A stretch of DNA of 64,000 nucleotides from Actinomycetales bacterium (GTDB lineage: Bacteria; Actinomycetota; Actinomycetes; Actinomycetales; Cellulomonadaceae). Every line of letters begins with the position of its first letter. Within the stretch, counting starts at the first letter, position 1. Below, piece by piece: positions 52,109 to 59,756 of the stretch. A model generated the notes under the pieces. That model was given only the letters and a program-made list of their open reading frames with translations. It was not told the origin of the DNA and searched no databases. The stretch covers positions 124,001 to 188,000 of the forward strand of contig JAHLLI010000008.1 of the NCBI GenBank assembly GCA_020444245.1, in the 5' to 3' direction. The position numbers and the translations under genes are program-made.

Positions 52109-55100
52109 ATGTTCCGCAGGTTGGGCATCCGAGGCAAGATCCTCGCGGCCCTGTCGGTGCCCGTGCTCGTGCTCTTCTCGCTCGCCGGCTTCCTGTCCTG
52201 GCAGGCCGTGCAGGACGCGCGGTCGACGCGTGCGGTGAAGGACGTGGTGAGCACCCTCGAGGTCGTGCGTACGTTGTCCAGTGCCCTGCAGGACGAGCGT
52301 TCCTACTCCGTCCGCCTCTTCGGTCCCTCCGGGGCCAGCGTCATCGCCGGCCAGCTGGAGGACTCCCGCACCAAGGTCGACACGACGATCGCGAGCTTCG
52401 ACAAGGCGGTCGCCGGGCTCGACGTGGCCGTGCTCGACCCGAGCATCGCGACCGCCTTCGCGACCTATCGCTCGCAGCTCGGCATCCTGGACTCGGCCCG
52501 CAGCCTGGTGGACGGCGGCCAGGTCGCGCTCACCACGGTGGACTCCTCGTACGCCAGCCTCCTGCGTGCGACGGCCGAGCTCCCCAAGCGCGTCTCCGAC
52601 GGTGTCGACGACCGCGAGCTCGCCAAGATCCTGGCGACGAATGCCGACGTCGCGCTCCTGATCGAGGGCTACCGGCACGAGAGCGCCCTCGGCCGTGAGC
52701 TCCTCGCCGGTGACCGGGACACCGGTCTCGAGAGCTCGCTGTCGAGCCTCATCGCGGACAACGACGACCTGCGCCTCGAGCTCTCCGCGACGCTCTACGA
52801 CTACAACCTCGAGAGCACGGTGACCGAGGTCGCGCTGGCGACGTCACCCACCAGCTACGGCGCGATGCGCGAGTCCGTGAGCCAGATGACGGACGCCGCG
52901 CTGTCGAAGTGGCAGCCCGACGAGTGGGTCGCGGCGTCCTTCCAGGAGATCGGCCTCATCACCCCCGCCCAGGTCGAGCTCGACGCCCGTGCCACCACCC
53001 GTGCCGACGTGGTCGCCGCTGCGGCCGAGCGTCAGGCGATCCTGACGATCGTCGTGGCCGCCGCTGCGACGCTGCTGTCGGTCGTCATCGCGTTCGCCAT
53101 CGCCCGCTCGATCGTCCAGCCGGTACGCCGCCTGACGGCCGCTGCGGCCTCCGTGCGTGACCGGCTGCCCACCCTGGTGGAGCAGGCGGCCGTGCCCGGC
53201 CAGACGCCGGACCTGTCGATCGCCGAGATCCCCGTGGTCAGTCATGACGAGGTGGGGCGCCTGGCCTCCGCGTTCAACGACGTGAACTCCACCACGCTGC
53301 AGATCGCCCAGGAGCAGGCCGCTCTGCGTGGGTCGATCGCCGAGATGTTCGTCAACGTGGCGCGTCGCGACCAGGTCCTGCTCAACCGGCAGCTGACCTT
53401 CATCGACGCCCTCGAGCGGGCCGAGGAGGACCCGGCCACGCTGGCGGACCTGTTCCGGCTCGACCACCTCGCCACCCGGATGCGGCGGAACGCCGAGTCG
53501 CTCCTGGTGCTGGCCGGCATCGACACCGGGCGCAAGCTGCGCGAGACCCTGCTGCTCTCCGACGTCATCCGCACCGCCTCCTCGGAGATCGAGCACTACG
53601 AGCGCGTCCAGATCGACCTGCCGGTCGACCCGCGGATGCTGGGGCACACCGCCCTGCCGGCCGCGCACCTGCTCGCCGAGCTGCTGGAGAACGCGACGAT
53701 GTTCTCCGAGCCCGGGTCTCCCGTGCACGTGTCCACGGGACGCGACGAGACCCACGTGCTCGTCACGATCCTCGACCGCGGCCTGGGCATGACCGCCGCC
53801 GAGCGGGCCGAGGCGCAGTCCAAGATCGACTCGACGTCCGCGAGCGACGTGCTCGGCGCCCAGCGCCTGGGCCTGTTCGTGGTCGGCCGGATCGGCGCCC
53901 GGCTGGGCGCGAAGGTCCGGCTCGAGGCCGGACCGCACGACCAGGGCACGCAGGCCGTCGTGCGGCTGCCGCTCGCCCTGTTCGTGGACGTCGCCGACGT
54001 CCCGATGCACCAGCCCGCCGTGCCGCGCGCTGCCGTGCTGCCCAACCCCGAGCCGCCGGCCGGGCAGTCTCCCGTCGTGGCGCCCGAGCCCGAGGTCGTC
54101 GCGCCCGTCGACCTGGCTGCGCTCACCGACGGCGCGACCGACCGCGGCCTGCCCCGACGCCGCGCGGTGCGCGGCGCCGACGCCGAGGCAGCGGCGCCGA
54201 GCGAGCTCCAGCGCTCGCAGTCCGCCCCGCAGGCGCCGGTCGAGCGCCAGCGCTCCCAGACCATCCCCGACGCACCGTCCGCCGACCGGCTCACCGGTGC
54301 GGCGATGGCGGGCGGGGACGGCGGATGGGCGCCGCTCGTGGTGGAGCGCGACGCGCCGCTGGCACGTCGTCGGGCCGTGCGCGGTGCGCACGCCGCCGAG
54401 GCCGACGCCGAGGCCGCGCCCGCCGCGGAGGCGGGGCTCGCCGAGGCGCCCGTCGCGGCTCCCACCGGCCTGCCGACCCGCCGTCCGGCCGCTCCGCCGG
54501 TACCGCCGGCCCCGCGCCCGCCGGCCCCGCGCCCCGACACCGAGGCGTCGAGCCAGCGTCCCGCGTCGCCTCAGGACCGTGCGTCGATGTTCTCCGGCTT
54601 CCGGTCGCGCCGTGCGGAGATGGTGGCCGCGAGCCTGCATGTCGACTCGCACAGCGACGACCAGGCGGACGCTCCGGCCGAGGAGGAGCTCGAGGCCGAG
54701 ATGCTCGTGCCCGTGCTCGAGCCCGACGACGAGTTCGTCGTCCCGACGCTCGAGCCCGACGACGAGTTCGAGGACGACGTCGTTCCGGTCGACGAGACGC
54801 CGCTGTGGTCCGAGGAACCCGCCGAGGCCACGGCCGAGGCGCAGGAGGACGCCGGCTGGGCGCAGCTGCAGGCCGGGGAGGTCCCCTGGGCCGCCACTGC
54901 CGAGCCCGTCGCGGCCGACGAGACGTGGCCGCCGTCCGTGCCCGCCGAGACGGCGCCCGCCGCCTCGATCGCTCCGGCCCCGGTGTCGCAGGTTCCGCCT
55001 GCTCCGGCCCCGGTGTCACAGGTCCCGCCTGTTCCGGCCCCGGTGTCGCAGGTTCCGCCCGCTCCCGTCCCGGCCGTTCCCGAGGGTGCGGACGCGTGGG

Positions 55101-56059
55101 CGAACCCCGCGCCGTCGCCCGACTTCACGTCGCTGGTGCAGGGTGGGTCCCAGAAGGTGGCGCAGGCCGGTGGCCCGGCCAAGCCGAAGCGTCGCGGGCT
55201 CTTCCGCCGCCGGCCGAAGCCCGAGCCGCAGCTCCCGGTGGCTCCCCAGGTCGCAGCGGCCCCGGTCGCCCCGTTGGCCGTGCCCCCGGCACCGGTCCCG
55301 GCCCCGGCCCCGGCGCCGGCCCCGAGCTCCCAGTCCTGGGCCCCGGCGGGTCCCGCGATGTGGGCGCCGTCCGAGTCCGGCCCGTCGCAGGACGCCACGC
55401 AGACCTTCTCGGACCTCGCTGCGAGCGCGCCGCCGCCCGCTCGCTACAGCGAGCCGGCGCCCGCGCCGGTCGCCGACGCGTCCCCGGTCGCGCAGACGCC
55501 GGCCGTGCCCGCTCCGCCGAAGGACTCGGTCTGGACGCCTCAGGCGGAGGAGCCGGCCAGCAGCGCTCCGACGTGGCGCCTGCCGGTGCCCGGTGAGCCG
55601 GACTGGCCCGGTGCCGGAGCGGGCGAGTCGGCCGCCCCGGCTGCCCCCGCGGCTCCGGCGCCGGAGCCCACGGCCGCCGGCGAGGAGGCCGAGAGCGCGC
55701 GGCACGCCAAGCCGCTGGTGCCCTCGCAGCACGCCTACGCCACGTTCCAGCCCGCCGCCGACGACGCGGGCGCGATGCTCGCGCAGCGCGCCGGCATCGC
55801 CCAGCAGGCGCTCGCCGAGCTGAGCCAGCTGTCGACGTACCGGCCGCAGGTCGGCCCGTCGTCGGCACCCTTGACCCGCCGCAATCCCACCCAGATCCCC
55901 GAGGCGAAGGCGTTGTCGAGCCGTCGGGCCGCGGGTACGCCGCGGGACGCGAACCAGGTGCGCTCGCTCCTGGCCAGCTTCCAGTCAGGTACGAGCCGTG
56001 GCCGGGAGGCTGCCGACTCGGACACCGCTACCACTGAAGTCACTCAAAGGGGGCTGTGA
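52109..56059 (+). CDS. cvnA: Conservon sensor histidine kinase (CvnA-like), 1316 aa
   Basis: This 1316-residue membrane kinase leads a conservon. Two spans (about 10-32 and 310-330) bracket an extracellular nitrate/nitrite-sensor-like helical domain, which includes LQDERSYSVRLFG. A HAMP region (about 331-400) and a short dimerisation helix with H453 in LFRLDHLATRMRR follow. The ATPase domain has LLENATMFSEPGSP and GLGMTAAERAEA. Its C-terminal ~690 residues are low-complexity and disordered, with repeats of RRRAVRGA, LEPDDEF and a 10-residue APAPVSQVPP unit. CvnA proteins usually have such tails with LPRR-like motifs; this one is long. The ATG has AGGAG ahead. The conservon GTPase system is thought to act like a membrane-bound G-protein switch controlling development or metabolism. 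Confidence 0.92.
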   Translation: MFRRLGIRGKILAALSVPVLVLFSLAGFLSWQAVQDARSTRAVKDVVSTLEVVRTLSSALQDERSYSVRLFGPSGASVIAGQLEDSRTKVDTTIASFDKAVAGLDVAVLDPSIATAFATYRSQLGILDSARSLVDGGQVALTTVDSSYASLLRATAELPKRVSDGVDDRELAKILATNADVALLIEGYRHESALGRELLAGDRDTGLESSLSSLIADNDDLRLELSATLYDYNLESTVTEVALATSPTSYGAMRESVSQMTDAALSKWQPDEWVAASFQEIGLITPAQVELDARATTRADVVAAAAERQAILTIVVAAAATLLSVVIAFAIARSIVQPVRRLTAAAASVRDRLPTLVEQAAVPGQTPDLSIAEIPVVSHDEVGRLASAFNDVNSTTLQIAQEQAALRGSIAEMFVNVARRDQVLLNRQLTFIDALERAEEDPATLADLFRLDHLATRMRRNAESLLVLAGIDTGRKLRETLLLSDVIRTASSEIEHYERVQIDLPVDPRMLGHTALPAAHLLAELLENATMFSEPGSPVHVSTGRDETHVLVTILDRGLGMTAAERAEAQSKIDSTSASDVLGAQRLGLFVVGRIGARLGAKVRLEAGPHDQGTQAVVRLPLALFVDVADVPMHQPAVPRAAVLPNPEPPAGQSPVVAPEPEVVAPVDLAALTDGATDRGLPRRRAVRGADAEAAAPSELQRSQSAPQAPVERQRSQTIPDAPSADRLTGAAMAGGDGGWAPLVVERDAPLARRRAVRGAHAAEADAEAAPAAEAGLAEAPVAAPTGLPTRRPAAPPVPPAPRPPAPRPDTEASSQRPASPQDRASMFSGFRSRRAEMVAASLHVDSHSDDQADAPAEEELEAEMLVPVLEPDDEFVVPTLEPDDEFEDDVVPVDETPLWSEEPAEATAEAQEDAGWAQLQAGEVPWAATAEPVAADETWPPSVPAETAPAASIAPAPVSQVPPAPAPVSQVPPVPAPVSQVPPAPVPAVPEGADAWANPAPSPDFTSLVQGGSQKVAQAGGPAKPKRRGLFRRRPKPEPQLPVAPQVAAAPVAPLAVPPAPVPAPAPAPAPSSQSWAPAGPAMWAPSESGPSQDATQTFSDLAASAPPPARYSEPAPAPVADASPVAQTPAVPAPPKDSVWTPQAEEPASSAPTWRLPVPGEPDWPGAGAGESAAPAAPAAPAPEPTAAGEEAESARHAKPLVPSQHAYATFQPAADDAGAMLAQRAGIAQQALAELSQLSTYRPQVGPSSAPLTRRNPTQIPEAKALSSRRAAGTPRDANQVRSLLASFQSGTSRGREAADSDTATTEVTQRGL
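54971..55060 (+). repeat. Tandem 30-bp repeat inside cvnA
   Basis: Three consecutive 30-bp units based on gctccggccccggtgtcgca encode APAPVSQVPP three times. The units differ at only a few bases. Copy number could vary between strains by slippage, changing the length of the disordered kinase tail without a frameshift. Confidence 0.85.
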
Positions 56060-56085
56060 TGGAGCCCCACCACCGAGGAGGAAAC

Positions 56086-56535
56086 GTGACCACGCTGAGC
56101 GCCGAGGCCGCGAACTATGCCTGGCTCCTGGACAACTTCGTCCGCACGGTGCCGGGTGCCCGGCACACGCTGGCCGTCTCCGCCGACGGCCTGCTGATGG
56201 CGATGTCGGCCAACCTGGACCGGACCAGCGGCGACCAGCTCGCTGCGATCGTGGCGGGGCTGTCCAGCCTCACCCGGGGTGCGGCCCGACAGCTCGAGGC
56301 GGGTGAGGTTCGGCAGGCGATCGTCGAGATGGAGGACATGTTCGTCTTCTTGATGAGCGTCTCGGACGGCTCCGTGCTCTCCGTGGTCGCCGAGTCCACC
56401 TGTGACGTCGGGCTGGTCGGCTACGAGATGGCCATGCTCGTGTCGCGGACCGAGTCGGTCCTCACCCCGCAGCTCGTCTCCGAGATGCGCAACGCGCTTC
56501 CCGTCCACGGCGCGGTGCGGTCGACGGTTGGGTGA
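56086..56535 (+). CDS. cvnB: Roadblock/LC7-domain protein (CvnB-like)
   Basis: This 149-residue protein has a Roadblock/LC7 fold like MglB, the GTPase-activating partner of MglA. Its opening MTTLSAEAANYAWLLDNFVR and the segment HTLAVSADGLLMAMSANLDR are typical of CvnB. The GTG at 56086 is chosen over the ORF-track start because GAGGAGGAAAC lies directly ahead and family proteins begin with TTLS. It follows cvnA by 26 nt. The stop overlaps the GTG of cvnC. It is expected to bind the CvnD GTPase. Confidence 0.92.
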   Translation: MTTLSAEAANYAWLLDNFVRTVPGARHTLAVSADGLLMAMSANLDRTSGDQLAAIVAGLSSLTRGAARQLEAGEVRQAIVEMEDMFVFLMSVSDGSVLSVVAESTCDVGLVGYEMAMLVSRTESVLTPQLVSEMRNALPVHGAVRSTVG

Positions 56536-56951
56536 ACGACCCGATGACAGAGAACCCCTCCACCGGCCGTCACGCCGACGCCGACACCGAGTACGAGGCG
56601 AGGACAGTCCGCCCGTACGCGGTGACCGGCGGTCGGGTCCGTGCGGCGGGTAACGACCTGCCGCTGGAGGCGCTCGTCGAGATGCTGCCGGCCGCCGCGG
56701 AAGCGCGCGGTCTGCCTCCCGAGAAGCGCGCCATCCTCCAGCACGCGGGCCACACCTTCGTCAGCGTCGCCGAGCTCTCGGCGCTGCTGCGGCTCCCGCT
56801 CGGTGTCGTCCGCGTGCTCGTCACCGACCTGTCGGAAGACGGGTACCTGCGGATCCATTCCTCGACCCCGGTCAGTGTTCACACCGGTCAGTCCCCCGCC
56901 CTGTCCCTGAGCGTGCTGGAGAGTGTTCTCAATGGCATTGCAGCCCTCTGA
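56532..56951 (+). CDS. cvnC: DUF742 protein (CvnC-like)
   Basis: This 139-residue protein is a DUF742 protein, the third conserved part of a conservon. The C-terminal winged-helix-like part is clear: VSVAELSALLRLPLGVVRVLVTDLSEDGYL. The N-terminal RTVRPYAVTGGRV is also diagnostic. It is thought to mediate protein contacts within the conservon complex, possibly with DNA-binding character. Its GTG overlaps the cvnB stop by 4 nt, and its 3' end overlaps cvnD by about 20 nt, so the four genes are tightly coupled. Confidence 0.92.
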   Translation: MNDPMTENPSTGRHADADTEYEARTVRPYAVTGGRVRAAGNDLPLEALVEMLPAAAEARGLPPEKRAILQHAGHTFVSVAELSALLRLPLGVVRVLVTDLSEDGYLRIHSSTPVSVHTGQSPALSLSVLESVLNGIAAL

Positions 56952-57534
56952 AGCCACGAGCGGTCCCGCGCTCGCTGAGCGGGTCGCGCCCACTGTCGTC
57001 AAGATCGTCGTCGCCGGCGGGTTCGCCGTCGGCAAGACGACCTTCATCGGCTCGATCTCCGACATCGAGCCGCTCAACACCGAAGCCGCCATGACCGAGC
57101 ACTCGGTCGGCGTGGACGACGCGGGCGGGGTCACCGACCGCAAGACCACGACCACCGTGGCGATGGACTTCGGCCGGATCGCCCTGCCGGGCGACCTCTG
57201 GCTCTACCTGTTCGGCACCCCTGGTCAGGACCGGTTCCTGTTCATGTGGGACGACCTGGTGCAGGGCGCCATCGGCGCCGTCGTGCTGGTCGACACCGAG
57301 CGGCTGGACCAGTGCTTCCCGGCGGTGGACTACTTCGAGAGCCGGGGCATCCCGTTCGTCGTCGCTGTGAACTGCTTCGACGGCGTGGCGCGCCACCGAC
57401 TCGAGGACGTCCGCGAGGCGCTCGCCGTGCCGGAGCACACCCCGCTGATGTACACCGACGCCCGGTCGCGCGAGGCCACCAAGCAGGCTCTGATCACCGT
57501 CGTCAAGGTCGCGATGGAGCGACTGCGCGGCTGA
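56932..57534 (+). CDS. cvnD: Conservon small GTPase (CvnD-like)
   Basis: This 200-residue small GTPase is the switch of the conservon. G1 reads VAGGFAVGKTTFIGSIS, the G3 region is LYLFGTPGQDRFLFMWDD, and G4 reads VNCFDG in place of NKxD, as is usual for this family. It should cycle between GTP and GDP forms on the membrane under control of the CvnB roadblock partner. The ATG at 56932 is preferred over the GTG 9 nt earlier; GGAGAG is at workable spacing. The start lies inside the end of cvnC. A strong terminator hairpin follows after about 150 nt. Confidence 0.92.
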   Translation: MALQPSEATSGPALAERVAPTVVKIVVAGGFAVGKTTFIGSISDIEPLNTEAAMTEHSVGVDDAGGVTDRKTTTTVAMDFGRIALPGDLWLYLFGTPGQDRFLFMWDDLVQGAIGAVVLVDTERLDQCFPAVDYFESRGIPFVVAVNCFDGVARHRLEDVREALAVPEHTPLMYTDARSREATKQALITVVKVAMERLRG

Positions 57535-57687
57535 GCACGTCCCGACCCGTGGACCGGCTGCACCTCGGTCCGACGGTCGGGACCGGTCCGGGGTCGACCT
57601 CGCGACCGCGCACGCGCGGCGCGGTCTGCTGGGAGGTCCACACCGGTCCGGGGCCGACCCGGTCCGTGACCGGTCGAACGCGGTATC

Positions 57688-57716
57688 CCGCCCCCGACCC
57701 CCAGGGTCGGGGGCGG
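57688..57716. terminator. Terminator downstream of the conservon
   Basis: CCGCCCCCGACCC-CCA-GGGTCGGGGGCGG is a perfect 13-bp stem with a 3-nt loop. It probably ends the conservon transcript. Between the cvnD stop and this stem, a repeated ACCGGTCCGGGG motif occurs twice (near 57584 and 57643), with no recognisable role. Confidence 0.7.
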
Positions 57717-57784
57717 TGCCGTGCCGGCGGAAGGCGCGGCCTGGCTAGGCTTCGGGGTCGGGACAGGCCTGAGGACGGACCGCC

Positions 57785-58195
57785 ATGCTCATCTACGCCG
57801 ACGGAGGTGCGCTCTCCCGCGCCCTGACCACCGGCGCGGAGAGCATCGCCTGGATGCGCTACGCCGACGAGGCCGGCGACCGGCTGGTGACCTCGCCGTT
57901 GGGTCTGACCGAGCTGCGCCGGATCGCGGACCCGCTGGGGCGCCGGCAGCGGGAGCTCGCTCGTGACCTCGCCGAGCGGATCACCGTGCTGAGGTTCAGC
58001 GACCAGGCCCTGCGCGCCGCGGCGATGGCGACGTCCGCGGTGGCGCCGTTCACGGCGATCCACGTCGGGATCGCGGCCTCCCACCCGGACGTGGACACCG
58101 TCGCGACCTACGACCTGCTGCTGGCGCGGATGGCCGTCATCCACGGCCTGGAGGTGGCGACGCCGGGGCGAGCACCCGGCTGGTGGGAGGGCTGA
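57785..58195 (+). CDS. PIN-domain-like protein, orphan and degenerate
   Basis: This 136-residue protein has the size and layout of VapC-type PIN nucleases. The opening MLIYADGGALSRAL keeps the first Asp, the helix SPLGLTELRRI keeps the central Glu, and the C-terminal VATYDLLLARMAVIHGLEV keeps the last Asp. But the segment expected to read LDAIHLA here reads FTAIHVGIA, so one of the four acidic residues is missing. No antitoxin gene lies upstream; the nearest is the conservon terminator. It may be a weak or inactive nuclease or serve a non-toxin role. A TAGGCT -10 element lies about 35 nt before the ATG. Confidence 0.75.
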   Translation: MLIYADGGALSRALTTGAESIAWMRYADEAGDRLVTSPLGLTELRRIADPLGRRQRELARDLAERITVLRFSDQALRAAAMATSAVAPFTAIHVGIAASHPDVDTVATYDLLLARMAVIHGLEVATPGRAPGWWEG

Positions 58196-58234
58196 GCCGA
58201 CGGCGTCGTGCTGGGGGACGGGATGCTGGGCGGC

Positions 58235-58342
58235 TCAGTGGACGCGACGGTGCTCGGCGATCTGCACGGCGCGGCCGACGAACAGCGCGACGACCGGCGA
58301 GAAGACGAGCCAGGCCGCGAGGGTCATCCAGATCCACGTCAT
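58235..58342 (-). CDS. Small single-TM membrane protein, 35 aa
   Basis: This tiny ORF encodes MTWIWMTLAAWLVFSPVVAL followed by FVGRAVQIAEHRRVH. One clear membrane span (about 3-24) is followed by a basic cytoplasmic tail. The ATG has a strong ribosome site, GGGGAGG, 5 nt upstream. The ORF track shows a longer version starting earlier, but the extension is Pro/Ser-rich and lacks a site. Similar short one-span proteins are common and rarely annotated in actinobacteria. No function is known. Confidence 0.6.
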   Translation of the reverse strand: MTWIWMTLAAWLVFSPVVALFVGRAVQIAEHRRVH

Positions 58343-58560
58343 CGGGGCCTCCCCGCTCGGCACTGGGCGATGTGATGCCGCGCTCATCGTGCCATCAGGT
58401 GCGCGTCCGGAGCGTGCCACACGCGCATGACGCGCCGTGAGCGCTCACACCGGCCTCGGGCGGCGAATCGGCGCCAGGGCCCTTGGTCCCCTGGGAGGGG
58501 TTGTGCCCTCGAGGCCCGCGTCGGCGGCTGCGTCGCGGACGGAAGCGACCCAGGCGGGAC

Positions 58561-58574
58561 GTACAACGATGTAC
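58561..58574. promoter_or_regulatory. LacI operator site 1 (upstream of the lacI-type gene)
   Basis: GTACAACGATGTAC is an inverted repeat with GTACA/TGTAC arms around a central CG, 30 bp before the start of the LacI-type gene. It fits the same NTACAWCGWTGTAN pattern as the two sites ahead of the binding-protein gene. This implies autoregulation. Confidence 0.65.
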
Positions 58575-58603
58575 GGTTGCCAGGTCACCGGGGGAGGGGC
58601 GAG

Positions 58604-59638
58604 ATGGCGATGAGGCGGTCTGCGGGGGGCGTCACCATGCACGACGTCGCTGCGATGGCGGGCGTGTCGATCAAGACCGTGTCGAACGTGGTCAACGGGT
58701 ACCCGTACATCCGCCCTGCGACCAAGCAGCGGGTCGAGGAGGCGATCGAGCGTCTCGGCTACCAGCTGAACATCACGGCGCGGAACCTGCGGCAGGGCCG
58801 CACCGGCATGATCGGCCTCGCACTTCCGGAGCTGAGCCTGCCCTACTTCGCCGAGCTCGCCGACTCCGTGATCGCCGCGGCCGACGACCTCGGGCTCACC
58901 GTCCTCGTGGAGCTGACCGGCGCGGTCCGGCAGCGCGAGATCGACGTCCTGAAGAGCGACCGGCGCCGGCTGAGCGACGGGCTCCTGTTCTCGCCCCTGG
59001 CTCTCGGGCAGGAGGACGCGGGTCTGCTGGACGTCGGCTACCCCCTGGTGCTGCTCGGCGAGCGGATCTTCAACGGACCGGCGGACCACGTGACGATGGC
59101 GAACGTCGAGGCCGCCCGGGCGGCGACGGAGCACCTGCTCTCCGCCGGTAGGCGGCGCATCGCCTTGATCGGCGCCCATCCCGGCGAACGGATCGGCTCG
59201 GCGGGCTTGCGCGAGACGGGGTACAGGCAGGCGATCGAGGCCGCGGGGCTGACCGTGGACCCGGCGCTCATCGTCGAGGCAGGGCTGTGGCACCGCTCCA
59301 CCGGCGCCGAGGCGACCCACCGGTTGCTCGACTCGGGGGCACCCGTCGACGCGGTGTTCGCCCTCAACGACGCGATGGCGCTCGGTGCGCTGCACGCGCT
59401 CCACGACCGACGCGTCACCGTGCCCGACGACGTCGCGGTGATCGGCTTCGACGACATCGACGAGGCGAAGTACTCCACGCCGACCCTGACCACCGTGTCC
59501 CCTGGTCGTGAGCAGATCGCTCAGACCGCCGTCGACCTGCTGCGCCGCCGGATCGACGGCACGGCCGATGAGCCGTTCCAGCAGTTCGTGGCCGACTTCT
59601 CGATCGTGGTTCGCGAGTCGACCGCCTTCCCGCTCTGA
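58604..59638 (+). CDS. LacI-family regulator of the adjacent ABC operon
   Basis: This 344-residue regulator has the LacI helix-turn-helix MHDVAAMAGVSIKTVSNVVN (about 10-30) and the hinge ITARNLRQGRTGMIGLAL. A sugar-sensing domain with FALNDAMALGALHAL and VIGFDDIDEAKYSTPTLTTV completes it. It lies directly upstream of and co-directional with a sugar ABC operon ending in GH1. Matching palindromes occur ahead of its own gene and twice ahead of the operon, so it is almost certainly the local repressor. The ATG at 58604 has GGGGGAGGGG ahead. Confidence 0.92.
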   Translation: MAMRRSAGGVTMHDVAAMAGVSIKTVSNVVNGYPYIRPATKQRVEEAIERLGYQLNITARNLRQGRTGMIGLALPELSLPYFAELADSVIAAADDLGLTVLVELTGAVRQREIDVLKSDRRRLSDGLLFSPLALGQEDAGLLDVGYPLVLLGERIFNGPADHVTMANVEAARAATEHLLSAGRRRIALIGAHPGERIGSAGLRETGYRQAIEAAGLTVDPALIVEAGLWHRSTGAEATHRLLDSGAPVDAVFALNDAMALGALHALHDRRVTVPDDVAVIGFDDIDEAKYSTPTLTTVSPGREQIAQTAVDLLRRRIDGTADEPFQQFVADFSIVVRESTAFPL

Positions 59639-59655
59639 CCGCCCGCGCCGTGTCG

Positions 59656-59685
59656 TTGACGAGCCGGTGCTCAGCGACGTACACT
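59656..59685 (+). promoter_or_regulatory. Promoter of the ABC-GH1 operon
   Basis: TTGACG and TACACT are separated by 18 nt. The expected start point (about 59692) falls inside the pair of operators at 59688-59714. Confidence 0.7.
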
Positions 59686-59687
59686 CC

Positions 59688-59714
59688 CTACATCGTTGCA
59701 TTACATCGTTGTAA
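59688..59714. promoter_or_regulatory. LacI operator sites 2 and 3 (tandem)
   Basis: CTACATCGTTGCAT (59688-59701) and TTACATCGTTGTAA (59701-59714) share the NTACAWCGWTGTAN pattern, with centres 13 bp apart and one shared base. The second is nearly symmetric. They cover the start point of the ABC-GH1 operon, so a bound LacI protein would block initiation. Confidence 0.75.
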
Positions 59715-59756
59715 AGCGAATCGGGATCGCGCCCGACCCGTCCAGAAAGGCGTTCA

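Noticed and set aside
54971-55060. CRISPR-like array
   Set aside because: The 30-bp units are directly adjacent without spacers and are in frame with cvnA, encoding a Pro-rich repeat.
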